A stretch of 9,199 nt of DNA, taken from NCBI GenBank assembly GCA_002504845.1, contig DATW01000010.1, positions 1 to 9,199 of the forward strand, given 5' to 3'. Made by a program: the position numbers and the translations under genes. Below, one piece after another: positions 1 to 6,437 of this stretch; the stretch's first letter is position 1; each line of letters opens with the position of its first letter. The notes below the pieces were generated by a model. It did not search any database. It worked only from the letters and a program-made list of their open reading frames with translations, and was not told where the DNA came from. This DNA is from Euryarchaeota archaeon UBA250 (GTDB lineage: Archaea; Thermoplasmatota; Poseidoniia; Poseidoniales; Thalassarchaeaceae).

Positions 1-1
1 G

Positions 2-2917
2 TGGGAGCGACTTGCGCGCGAAGCGCCCATATTTGCCGAATTAAGCAGATTTCCCGTTAAACAGCAGGAGGAAAATACAGGAGATATCAATTTCTGGTCA
101 GAATCTGCAAAATTTGATCCTCTAAATCATACAGAAGTGGCTTCTTGGTTGAATATCGAGCCTCCATTCTCTCTGTCGAGTGGTCAAAGGAGAGCGCTCA
201 ATCTTCTAAGAAAGGAATATTCCTCGAAAGTCGTCGTGAAAAGGGTCAAAGGACATCTGAGCAATATTGAGGAAGGGGGCGAATTGGAAGATTTCCTATA
301 CGGCATAATCGGATCATCGATAGGTGAAAATGTTGTAGAACGCCTTGAACGCGCTGTCAAAAATGACGGTGTTAAAGAGGTTGCGAAGATGCATCTTGCT
401 CTCAACAGAATGAGATATGGAAATGCATCAAACGAAGCGTCGAACTGGATAGGAAAGGAAGATGTTGATCCCCTGGTCTCTTCCATAGTTCTCGAGGCTT
501 GGAAGCGCATTGACTTGGAAGAGGTTGATTTGGATATCGAGAGGCTTCTATCCGGAGGTAGCTTGCTGGATATCCATAAGGAGGTGTGGCCCAATGGTCT
601 TTCATCTAAAATCGCAAGTCTGCTAATTGAAAATGAAAGGTATGAGGAGGCTGCCAAAATATTGGTCGAGAGAACGGTCGACGCCAAGGAATGTCTCATT
701 CTTGGGGCCAGCATTCCGCTGGAGGACCCGTCTCTTCAATCAATTATAGAAGACTCAGTCAAACGTTTGGGTTCTGATGTGTTAAAGGAAATCCTCGAAG
801 ATGGATCGTTGCCTGTAAGTGTGAAAATATCAGCTGCACGGGCTCTCATTGAAAGAAAAGACGTTTCTTACAGTGATGGAAATCTTGCGGATGTTCTAAC
901 ATTGGGATGTGAAATTGAATTGCTTGCTAAGATACTGATGGGAAATGAAGAGTTGGGATCTCCCTTGAGGGGTTTGCTAGTATGGCATCTACTTCCTGCT
1001 CATCTTGGTATGAGTCATTCTGATGAAATCTTGTCCCTACGAAAGGCATCTCTAACATCCCTAAAAATAATCGAAGATGAATGCATAAGCGATGTATCCA
1101 TAGCGCTGTTATCTGTGATGAATGGTTTCTCAAAAGACTTGAGTGCCCTTCATGAGTTGCTCGGAAGTAAAGGTGTGATAGAGTTGAATCAGACAAGAAG
1201 AGCGCTTCTTTCAGAAGGTTCCGGGATTGTCAAAGAAAGCATTCTTGAGCATCTCTCTAAATCATCGGAGACGGCTAACATGAATGAGATTGAGAGAGGT
1301 CTCTTTAGATCGTTGATAATGTCATTAAGATTGAATCGTGCTCGTGTTGACTTGCACATGCAGACCGATGAAAAACGCAAGGCGGCGATATCCTCTCTTT
1401 CTTCAATTATGACGGCAAGGCCTCCTTCGATGGAGATTCTAATGTCCATCTCAGAAATTGTTGAAGAGCATAGTCTTCCGGTTCAAGAATTGGATGATTG
1501 GTATCGGAAACACGCTCCGGATGCAATATCTGCTCAGATAGCGAGGGCAGGGATTTGGTTGGGCAAAGGAGACCATCGAAACGCAGGAAGATCATTCAGA
1601 GAAGCTGCAAATCGCTCGGAGGGCTTCGAAGCCCGGACTGCATTGAATCGAAAGGCATTGATTCAACTCGCTCACGCCAAGGCTTGGAAAGATGCTGTCG
1701 ATCTAATTGAAAGAAACGAAGAGTTGCTAGCTGCAATAACAAACAAGTTTCAACTATTTCTCAGAGTTTGCAATGAATATGAAAGTGGAAAGAAGGACGC
1801 GGCAACAGGTCTTATCGTAAATTACGTCAAAAATTCAAGCCAGGACATGTCTGATGAGATTTCCAATTTGGAGGGGTACTCTTCCGAATTGGGACTTCCG
1901 GGTGAGCCTTTTGAAGGGAGATTGAAAGCAGCAGTCAAGCGACTGGAGCGTTCTGGTCGTAGGAGAGGGGTTGGTCGAGAAGATGGTTGGAAAGATGCGC
2001 TTAATGATGCAAAGACTGTCATCGATGTTGACGATATTGCAACTCAGCAGGCAGACATGAAGCCTCTTGCGGGGCTAAGAGTATTCCAATCCGCGATTAG
2101 ATCCGGATCCTTCGATGATAAAGATGTCAAAAGACTTCGAGGGGTATTGAGAATCAAATTTACAGAGTTGGAGAGATCGATACCGATAAGAGATCGAAAG
2201 ATGTTCGAAATATCCGGATTGAAGCCACTGGTCATTGTAGATACGAATATACTCATACAGGCATTCAAAGATGAGCTCCTCAACAGAGTCTCGACCGATG
2301 GTTTTGGACAACTTGTTTGGTCCATGGAACGAGCTTTCCAATGGGAATTGCGGCGACGGGGGAGTAGTGGAAGCATCATGCTATACGTCCCATCCGCCGT
2401 AAAAGGGGAGTTCGCCAATAGGACTCGAAGCGTGAAGTCTGCCAAGAGTTTGTTCGATGGCGAATATCAGGATCAGGTTATGTGGTCAAAGATTGAAGAG
2501 GGAGTGTTGCAAGAGATTCGGAAGGATGTTATCGAATTGTTCGACACAGTTTCTCTTTCATTCGAAGGTAGCCCAGATTTAGAAAGCGGAATGAGTGATT
2601 TCCTAATTAGACATGAAGGGATATTCGAGAGGATAGATGAAAGGAAGCGTATTCTAAGAGATGACGAGCCTGCAAGATCTGTTATTGGTGGGCGTGCGAT
2701 ATACCCTGAAACAGGCGATCTAAAGATAATGCTTGATGCGGCTAGTCTCGCATCCTATACGAGTGCTTTCTCGTCCAACCTGAAAAAGATCGGATCGGTA
2801 CATGTAGCGACCCGTGATTCTGACTTCAGGATGATAAGAAGGTCTCTGGAAGAGTCTTATGGTTTCAGTGTGGTAAGTGATGCTGGAGAAGTCTCAAAAT
2901 TGGTGCCCTCTCAATAA
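2..2917 (+). CDS. Large helical-repeat protein with C-terminal PIN-like nuclease domain, 5'-partial
   Basis: The reading frame is open from the first complete codon at base 2 to the TAA at 2915-2917, giving 971 visible residues. The true start lies left of the window. A GTG at 137 is possible, but the 45 codons before it read as ordinary coding sequence and no Shine-Dalgarno precedes it. Residues up to about 700 (counted from base 2) are mostly amphipathic helices, with a TPR-like stretch around 515-620, suggesting an alpha-solenoid scaffold. The last 230 residues look like a PIN domain, a metal-dependent RNase fold. A hydrophobic strand runs into the VDTNIL motif with D747, E803 follows in a helix after a VPS motif, D906 is in a TGDLK motif, and D939/D941 are in a TRDSDF motif. 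These are the expected acidic metal ligands in the expected order. The domain is larger than the usual 130 or so residues because about 100 residues separate E803 and D906. No membrane segment is evident. RNA cleavage is inferred; target and partner are unknown. Confidence 0.8.
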   Translation, partial: WERLAREAPIFAELSRFPVKQQEENTGDINFWSESAKFDPLNHTEVASWLNIEPPFSLSSGQRRALNLLRKEYSSKVVVKRVKGHLSNIEEGGELEDFLYGIIGSSIGENVVERLERAVKNDGVKEVAKMHLALNRMRYGNASNEASNWIGKEDVDPLVSSIVLEAWKRIDLEEVDLDIERLLSGGSLLDIHKEVWPNGLSSKIASLLIENERYEEAAKILVERTVDAKECLILGASIPLEDPSLQSIIEDSVKRLGSDVLKEILEDGSLPVSVKISAARALIERKDVSYSDGNLADVLTLGCEIELLAKILMGNEELGSPLRGLLVWHLLPAHLGMSHSDEILSLRKASLTSLKIIEDECISDVSIALLSVMNGFSKDLSALHELLGSKGVIELNQTRRALLSEGSGIVKESILEHLSKSSETANMNEIERGLFRSLIMSLRLNRARVDLHMQTDEKRKAAISSLSSIMTARPPSMEILMSISEIVEEHSLPVQELDDWYRKHAPDAISAQIARAGIWLGKGDHRNAGRSFREAANRSEGFEARTALNRKALIQLAHAKAWKDAVDLIERNEELLAAITNKFQLFLRVCNEYESGKKDAATGLIVNYVKNSSQDMSDEISNLEGYSSELGLPGEPFEGRLKAAVKRLERSGRRRGVGREDGWKDALNDAKTVIDVDDIATQQADMKPLAGLRVFQSAIRSGSFDDKDVKRLRGVLRIKFTELERSIPIRDRKMFEISGLKPLVIVDTNILIQAFKDELLNRVSTDGFGQLVWSMERAFQWELRRRGSSGSIMLYVPSAVKGEFANRTRSVKSAKSLFDGEYQDQVMWSKIEEGVLQEIRKDVIELFDTVSLSFEGSPDLESGMSDFLIRHEGIFERIDERKRILRDDEPARSVIGGRAIYPETGDLKIMLDAASLASYTSAFSSNLKKIGSVHVATRDSDFRMIRRSLEESYGFSVVSDAGEVSKLVPSQ

Positions 2918-3567
2918 TCTGTTCTTGACCAAGTTGCTCTATACCGTGTTGTGGAGGGATCATCGTCTGGCAGAGTAGCTTTGACCATGCTCATTTGGCC
3001 AAGGGGCTCACCTATGCTCTCGATGAATGCGTGATTAAGGGGCCATGGGGGTCCCTCGTGTGGATTGCCGTCTTCATCAAATCTGCCGATACAAACCAGA
3101 TGTCCGTCCTTGGCTACAAAGAGGGGGAGTTTGCTTGCTGCGTCATGTCGTATATTTTCGGGAATTGCTTGTAAAATGTGAACTTCTAGGACCAATGCAA
3201 ACTCGCTCCTCCACTCATCAGGAGGATTGAGCAAATCGGCCACGACCCACTTGATATCACTTTTTTCATGTCTTTTTTTTGCCCATTCGACCGCAGTGGG
3301 TGAGAGGTCAAACGCGACTACGTCCCAACCAATTTTGTCTAGGAAAACGGCATCTTCACCAAGGCCACATCCCACAACCAACGCTCGGCCAGGGGGTTTG
3401 CCAATTGCCCAGTCGACCACAAATGGACTTGGGTGGCCATCTGACCATGGTATCCATTTATCGTTACCTTGCGCAGACGAATATAGCTCTTCAAACCACG
3501 AGAGCGGTTCATTTGTAGATGCGGCTGCATCGGACATCTCCTTTAGCCTGAACCTGATTTCATCCAT
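2911..3567 (-). CDS. Class I SAM-dependent methyltransferase
   Basis: This 218-residue protein has a Rossmann-type S-adenosylmethionine-binding core. Motif I is VVGCGLGED (64-72). The acidic residue that usually binds the SAM ribose is D87 in AFDLS, D111 in VADLL is motif III-like, and LVLEVHILQ (125-133) is the post-strand-4 region. The N-terminal WFEELY segment and the later GPPWPL segment (172-177) faintly recall the thiopurine/thiol methyltransferase group, so a small-molecule substrate such as a thiol or metalloid is possible, but the substrate cannot be read from sequence. The ATG at 3567 is the only reasonable start, because a stop codon lies two codons upstream in frame. There is no clear Shine-Dalgarno, so the transcript may be leaderless or weakly led. 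It is divergent from the proteorhodopsin gene, and its TGA at 2911-2913 falls inside the end of the convergent PIN gene. Confidence 0.85.
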   Translation of the reverse strand: MDEIRFRLKEMSDAAASTNEPLSWFEELYSSAQGNDKWIPWSDGHPSPFVVDWAIGKPPGRALVVGCGLGEDAVFLDKIGWDVVAFDLSPTAVEWAKKRHEKSDIKWVVADLLNPPDEWRSEFALVLEVHILQAIPENIRHDAASKLPLFVAKDGHLVCIGRFDEDGNPHEGPPWPLNHAFIESIGEPLGQMSMVKATLPDDDPSTTRYRATWSRTDY

Positions 3568-3672
3568 GCTCTACTCAAAGGGCATTTGCTCAAATGTTCT
3601 TCCTCGATTCGCGTTGTCGTGTGATGGCATCAAATTGTTTAGGGTTCCCTAATGTGAAACTAAACGTTAAAG
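3568..3672. promoter_or_regulatory. Divergent promoter region between methyltransferase and proteorhodopsin, with two palindromes
   Basis: This 105-base gap must hold the promoters of both flanking divergent genes. Two perfect inverted repeats are visible. One is at 3583-3596 (CATTTG, CT, CAAATG), ending about 16 bases before the methyltransferase ATG. The other is at 3622-3632 (TGATG, G, CATCA), about 40 bases before the rhodopsin ATG. An AT-rich stretch at 3631-3641 lies just after the second palindrome, and another (TAAACGTTAAAG) at 3661-3672 directly precedes the rhodopsin start. Either could carry a TATA-like element, but no consensus box stands out. Reading the palindromes as operators is an inference. 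Confidence 0.4.
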
Positions 3673-4500
3673 ATGAAATCCTCGACTCGCAGGTTCATGG
3701 AGCTTAAACAACGTATTGACAAAAGAAAGACTGCGATCTTCGGCGGTTCTATGGCATTGGCTTTGATAGCACTGCCATCTGTGACTGCTGAGACTCAGAT
3801 CCTTGCAGAAAATGACTGGGTGGGAATCAGCTTCTGGATAGCAACAGCAATGATGCTAGCCTCAACTGTATTCTTCCTGGTAGAAAGGCAGAATGTACCT
3901 GACAAGTGGAAGACATCCATGACAGTAGCAGCACTTGTTACTGGTGTTGCATGGTACCACTACACGTACATGCGAGAAGTCGCTGTGATGGACGGCGGTG
4001 GATCCCCACTCGTCTACAGATACATCGACTGGCTGATCACCGTGCCTCTTCAGGTAGTAGAATTCTACCTCATCATGGCAGCTATCGGAGCAGCAACCTT
4101 CGCCATGTTCAGGAACCTCATGGGAGCATCGATCGTCATGCTAGTAGCCGGATTCTTCGGCGAGTCAGGAGCATGGGATGTCTTCGGAGACATGAGCACC
4201 GAGATCTGGTGGGTCATCGGTATGGCAGGATGGGGTTACATCCTGTATGCCCTATGGCAAGGCGACGTCAAGGAGGCATCTGCTTCCGGCAGCGACGGCG
4301 TCCAGTTCGCCTTCACCTCGATGAGGTGGATTGTTACCGTCGGGTGGGCAATCTACCCACTCGGATACATGATGGGTAACGACATGATCAGCGGCTTCGA
4401 CGTCGACGACATGAACATCATCTACAACATAGCCGACTTGGTCAACAAGACCGCATTCGGTATGATGGTCTGGTACGCAGCAACAATGGACGCCGAATAA
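3673..4500 (+). CDS. Proteorhodopsin, light-driven proton pump, blue-type (Gln at the tuning site)
   Basis: This 275-residue type I microbial rhodopsin has seven predicted membrane helices. Retinal attaches to K259 in the last helix (ADLVNK). In RYIDW, D119 is the Schiff-base proton acceptor (D97 of green proteorhodopsin). E130 is the cytoplasmic proton donor (E108), H96 matches H75, and D255 matches D227, so the outward-pump residues are complete. Q127 lies at the spectral-tuning position (residue 105 of green proteorhodopsin), where Gln gives blue absorption and Leu or Met gives green. Residues 1-39 look like a basic N-terminus plus signal peptide ending VTA. Start choice is between ATG 3673, with an in-frame stop four codons before it, and Met9 (ATG 3697). 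The longer form is listed, with neither backed by a Shine-Dalgarno. Codon use is strongly biased to C-ending codons (all 15 Phe are TTC), suggesting high expression. No retinal-synthesis gene is present nearby. Confidence 0.97.
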   Translation: MKSSTRRFMELKQRIDKRKTAIFGGSMALALIALPSVTAETQILAENDWVGISFWIATAMMLASTVFFLVERQNVPDKWKTSMTVAALVTGVAWYHYTYMREVAVMDGGGSPLVYRYIDWLITVPLQVVEFYLIMAAIGAATFAMFRNLMGASIVMLVAGFFGESGAWDVFGDMSTEIWWVIGMAGWGYILYALWQGDVKEASASGSDGVQFAFTSMRWIVTVGWAIYPLGYMMGNDMISGFDVDDMNIIYNIADLVNKTAFGMMVWYAATMDAE

Positions 4501-4534
4501 TCGGATCGTCCTGCTGATACCTGAAAGACGTAAA

Positions 4535-4565
4535 GGGCCGGGGCCGCTAACAGCGGCCCCGGTTC
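4535..4565. terminator. GC-rich hairpin, likely bidirectional terminator between convergent genes
   Basis: The arms CCGGGGCCGCT (4538-4548) and AGCGGCCCCGG (4552-4562) are perfectly complementary across a three-base AAC loop. Two G-T pairs and one G-C pair extend the stem outward to 4535 and 4565. It begins 34 bases after the rhodopsin stop and ends 26 bases after the icd stop on the other strand. On the + strand it is followed by a moderately T-rich stretch (to about 4585), and on the - strand by a short TTTA stretch. Its position between two converging stop codons supports a shared terminator or transcript-end stabiliser. The lack of a long T run makes the exact mechanism uncertain. Confidence 0.75.
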
Positions 4566-4591
4566 CCCTAATTTCTATTCTTTCAGTCCAA

Positions 4592-5815
4592 TTACATGTG
4601 TGATGTAATTGCTTCACCGAATTCACTACATGACAGAAGAGTGGCATCGTCCATAAGCCGTTCAAAATCATAGGTGACTGTCTTCGCAGAGATTGCACCT
4701 TCCATTCCTTTAACGATCAGATCGGCAGCATCGCCCCAACCCATGTGACGGAGCATCATCTCTGCTGAGAGTATGAGTGACCCTGGGTTTACTTTGTCTT
4801 GACCTGTATATTTCGGTGCTGTTCCGTGAGTCGCCTCAAATATAGCGATTCCAGATTCGTAGTTGATATTCGCACCAGGCGCGATTCCTATGCCGCCTAC
4901 TTGAGCAGCGAGGGCGTCGGAAATATAGTCGCCGTTGAGATTCATTGTCGTGAGGACGCTGTATTCTCGTGGTCTTGTTAGTACCTGCTGGAGCATTGCA
5001 TCGGCGATGACATCCTTGATTATGATTTGATTTCCAGTTTCAGGGTTGTCCAAAACACACCAAGGTCCGCCATCGAGCTCCTTTGCCCCGAACTCCTCAC
5101 ATGCAATCTGGTAGCCCCAATCTCTGAAGCCCCCTTCTGTAAATTTCATGATGTTTCCCTTGTGCACTAGCGTTACATTCGGCTTATCCTCGGAAATGGC
5201 GTGATTGATTGCCGCTCGAACGATTCTTGCTGTGCCTTCTTTACTCACTGGCTTGATGCCTATGCCTGATGTTTCTGGGAATCTGATCTTAGTCACGCCC
5301 ATCTCGGTCTTAAGGAAATTAATCACCTTCTTCGCTTCCTCACTTTCTGCTTCCCATTCAATTCCTGCATAGACATCTTCACTATTCTCTCTGAAGATGA
5401 TCATATCAACTGCAGCTGGGTCCCTTACAGGACTGGGTGTTCCAGAATACCAACGAACGGGCCTTACGCATGCATATAGATCTAATTTTTGACGGAGTGC
5501 CACATTTAGACTTCTAATTCCGCCACCGACGGGGGTGGTTAACGGCCCCTTGATCGAAACTAGTCCGTTTCTCATTGAGTCGAGTGTTGCTTCAGGAAGC
5601 CACTCTCCAGTCTTGTCAAAGGCCTTCTGCCCGGCCAATACCTCTTTCCATGTGATCTTCCTTTTACCAGAATATGCCTTTTCCACAGAGTCGTCCACTA
5701 CACGTATCATGACTGGAGTTATGTCTACGCCTATTCCATCGCCCTCGATGTAGTGGATTATGGGGTCTTCAGGCACGATGATGGTTTGTCCTTCTTTCTC
5801 AATTTGTGTCCCCAT
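4592..5815 (-). CDS. icd: NADP-dependent isocitrate dehydrogenase
   Basis: This protein oxidatively decarboxylates isocitrate to 2-oxoglutarate in the TCA cycle, reducing NADP. Its 407 residues match the length and order of the bacterial-type homodimeric enzyme (416 residues in E. coli) very closely. Substrate and metal residues are all recognisable: S102, N104, R108, R118, R142, Y149, K219, D272, D296 and D300. They correspond to E. coli S113, N115, R119, R129, R153, Y160, K230, D283, D307 and D311. K335, Y336, Y382 and R386 match the NADP-selecting residues K344, Y345, Y391 and R395, so NADP rather than NAD is expected. S102 is the site that AceK phosphorylates in E. coli, but no kinase gene is seen here. 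The ATG at 5815 is supported by GAGGG six bases upstream on the - strand and by an in-frame stop four codons before it. It converges on the rhodopsin gene and diverges from the OsmC gene. Confidence 0.97.
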   Translation of the reverse strand: MGTQIEKEGQTIIVPEDPIIHYIEGDGIGVDITPVMIRVVDDSVEKAYSGKRKITWKEVLAGQKAFDKTGEWLPEATLDSMRNGLVSIKGPLTTPVGGGIRSLNVALRQKLDLYACVRPVRWYSGTPSPVRDPAAVDMIIFRENSEDVYAGIEWEAESEEAKKVINFLKTEMGVTKIRFPETSGIGIKPVSKEGTARIVRAAINHAISEDKPNVTLVHKGNIMKFTEGGFRDWGYQIACEEFGAKELDGGPWCVLDNPETGNQIIIKDVIADAMLQQVLTRPREYSVLTTMNLNGDYISDALAAQVGGIGIAPGANINYESGIAIFEATHGTAPKYTGQDKVNPGSLILSAEMMLRHMGWGDAADLIVKGMEGAISAKTVTYDFERLMDDATLLSCSEFGEAITSHM

Positions 5816-5893
5816 GCTCTTCCCTCATTACCGTTGGCTGGTGACTCCCTCATGAAGCCAACCCTCATGACGGGGGTTGGATGAGGTTCGTTC
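5816..5893. promoter_or_regulatory. Divergent icd/osmC control region with three mutually pairing arms
   Basis: These 78 bases separate two divergent genes. The arm GTTGGCT (5833-5839) is complementary to AGCCAAC (5856-5862). The overlapping CCAACCC (5858-5864) is also complementary to GGGTTGG (5874-5880), and two further pairs close a loop of about five bases. The middle arm can therefore pair with only one partner at a time. The heptamer CCCTCAT (ATGAGGG on the - strand) occurs three times, at 5822, 5847 and 5862. The copy nearest icd includes its probable Shine-Dalgarno. The structure could be operator half-sites or an RNA switch in a leader, and the sequence alone does not decide. Confidence 0.45.
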
Positions 5894-6283
5894 ATGCAGG
5901 GCATGGTGCGGTGGAAAGGAGACGGATATGAAGGTAAAACAGGGGGCGGTAAAGAGTTCTCAATCTATGACGATTCTTCGCCCAGCCCCATGGAAATGGT
6001 TCTTCACGCACATGCGACATGCTCACTCATCGATGTGGTTGGTGGGCTCAAAGAAAGACGTGATAGCCTTAGAGAAGCGCGAGTTGATATTGACTCTGTC
6101 AGAGCTGAGGATTCTCCAAGAGTCTTCGAGAAGGTTCACTTTGTGTATGTAATTAGAGGAGATGTCCCCAAGACACTTATTGAGAGGATTATTCATCGAT
6201 CTCACGAGTCCTTATGCTCTGTGGGCATCATGTTAACTCGCGGTGGTTTAGACCTCACGTGGGAGCTTGATTTTGAAGCTTAA
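5894..6283 (+). CDS. OsmC-family protein, probable thiol peroxidase
   Basis: This 129-residue protein has the OsmC/Ohr fold signature: a short N-terminal beta region, then SPMEMVLHAHATCSLIDVV (31-49) carrying the first conserved cysteine, C43. A charged helix follows (KERRDSL), and a second conserved cysteine, C108, sits in HESLCSV. In this family the two cysteines form the peroxidatic/resolving pair that reduces organic hydroperoxides, and the active unit is a homodimer in the cytoplasm. The size is normal for the YhfA-like OsmC branch, and which subgroup it belongs to and its substrate remain open. The ATG at 5894 is preceded by GAGG seven bases upstream, and a stop codon lies in frame four codons before it. 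A second Met at codon 4 is an alternative. It is divergent from icd and lies 154 bases before the ribonucleotide reductase gene on the same strand, so co-transcription is possible but not shown. Confidence 0.88.
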   Translation: MQGMVRWKGDGYEGKTGGGKEFSIYDDSSPSPMEMVLHAHATCSLIDVVGGLKERRDSLREARVDIDSVRAEDSPRVFEKVHFVYVIRGDVPKTLIERIIHRSHESLCSVGIMLTRGGLDLTWELDFEA

Positions 6284-6437
6284 TTATATGCTAAAGAGCA
6301 TGCCTGCTGATATTCTAAACATGAGTCATATTGTCCTATCTCGAGATTCTTCTAGAGAACCATTAAACACCCCCCAGTGTCGATGTTGAGTCCCTCGCTC
6401 TGAGATTTCGGGGCGAGTGCGAAGAGGAGTTGATACC
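6284..6437 (+). promoter_or_regulatory. nrdJ leader: TATA-like element, hairpins and strong Shine-Dalgarno
   Basis: No recognised gene lies in this 154-base gap. TTAATTATAT (6280-6289), overlapping the end of the OsmC gene, resembles an archaeal TATA box. A small inverted repeat (ATGCT, AAAG, AGCAT) covers 6288-6301. A second hairpin at 6394-6417 has a nine-pair stem, including G-T pairs, with outer arms CTCGC and GCGAG. GAGGAG at 6424-6429, eight bases before ATG 6438, is a strong ribosome-binding site and fixes the nrdJ start. The motifs expected of a cobalamin riboswitch were not recognised. Confidence 0.45.

Noticed and set aside
184..714. Long antisense reading frame within the PIN gene
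   Set aside because: It is Ser/Leu/Arg-rich with no family resemblance and lies entirely opposite a well-supported coding frame, as expected of a shadow frame.
3261..3280. A8 and A6 tracts in the methyltransferase message, with A AAA AAA in phase as a slippery site
   Set aside because: A -1 slip would meet a stop two codons later and leave only half of the Rossmann fold. No stimulating structure was seen, and Lys-rich codons explain the tract.
3227..3652. Plus-strand frame of 141 codons opposite the methyltransferase and its promoter
   Set aside because: It is antisense to a protein with clear SAM-binding motifs and has no recognisable domain of its own.
5877..6152. Overlapping + strand frame starting at TTG 5877
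   Set aside because: It covers most of the OsmC gene in another frame, shows no family motifs and uses a weak start. The OsmC frame has both conserved cysteines and a Shine-Dalgarno.
6284..6437. Cobalamin riboswitch upstream of the B12-dependent reductase
   Set aside because: The gap is only 154 bases and I could not recognise the conserved B12-box core, so there is no support for it. A covariance-model search would settle this.
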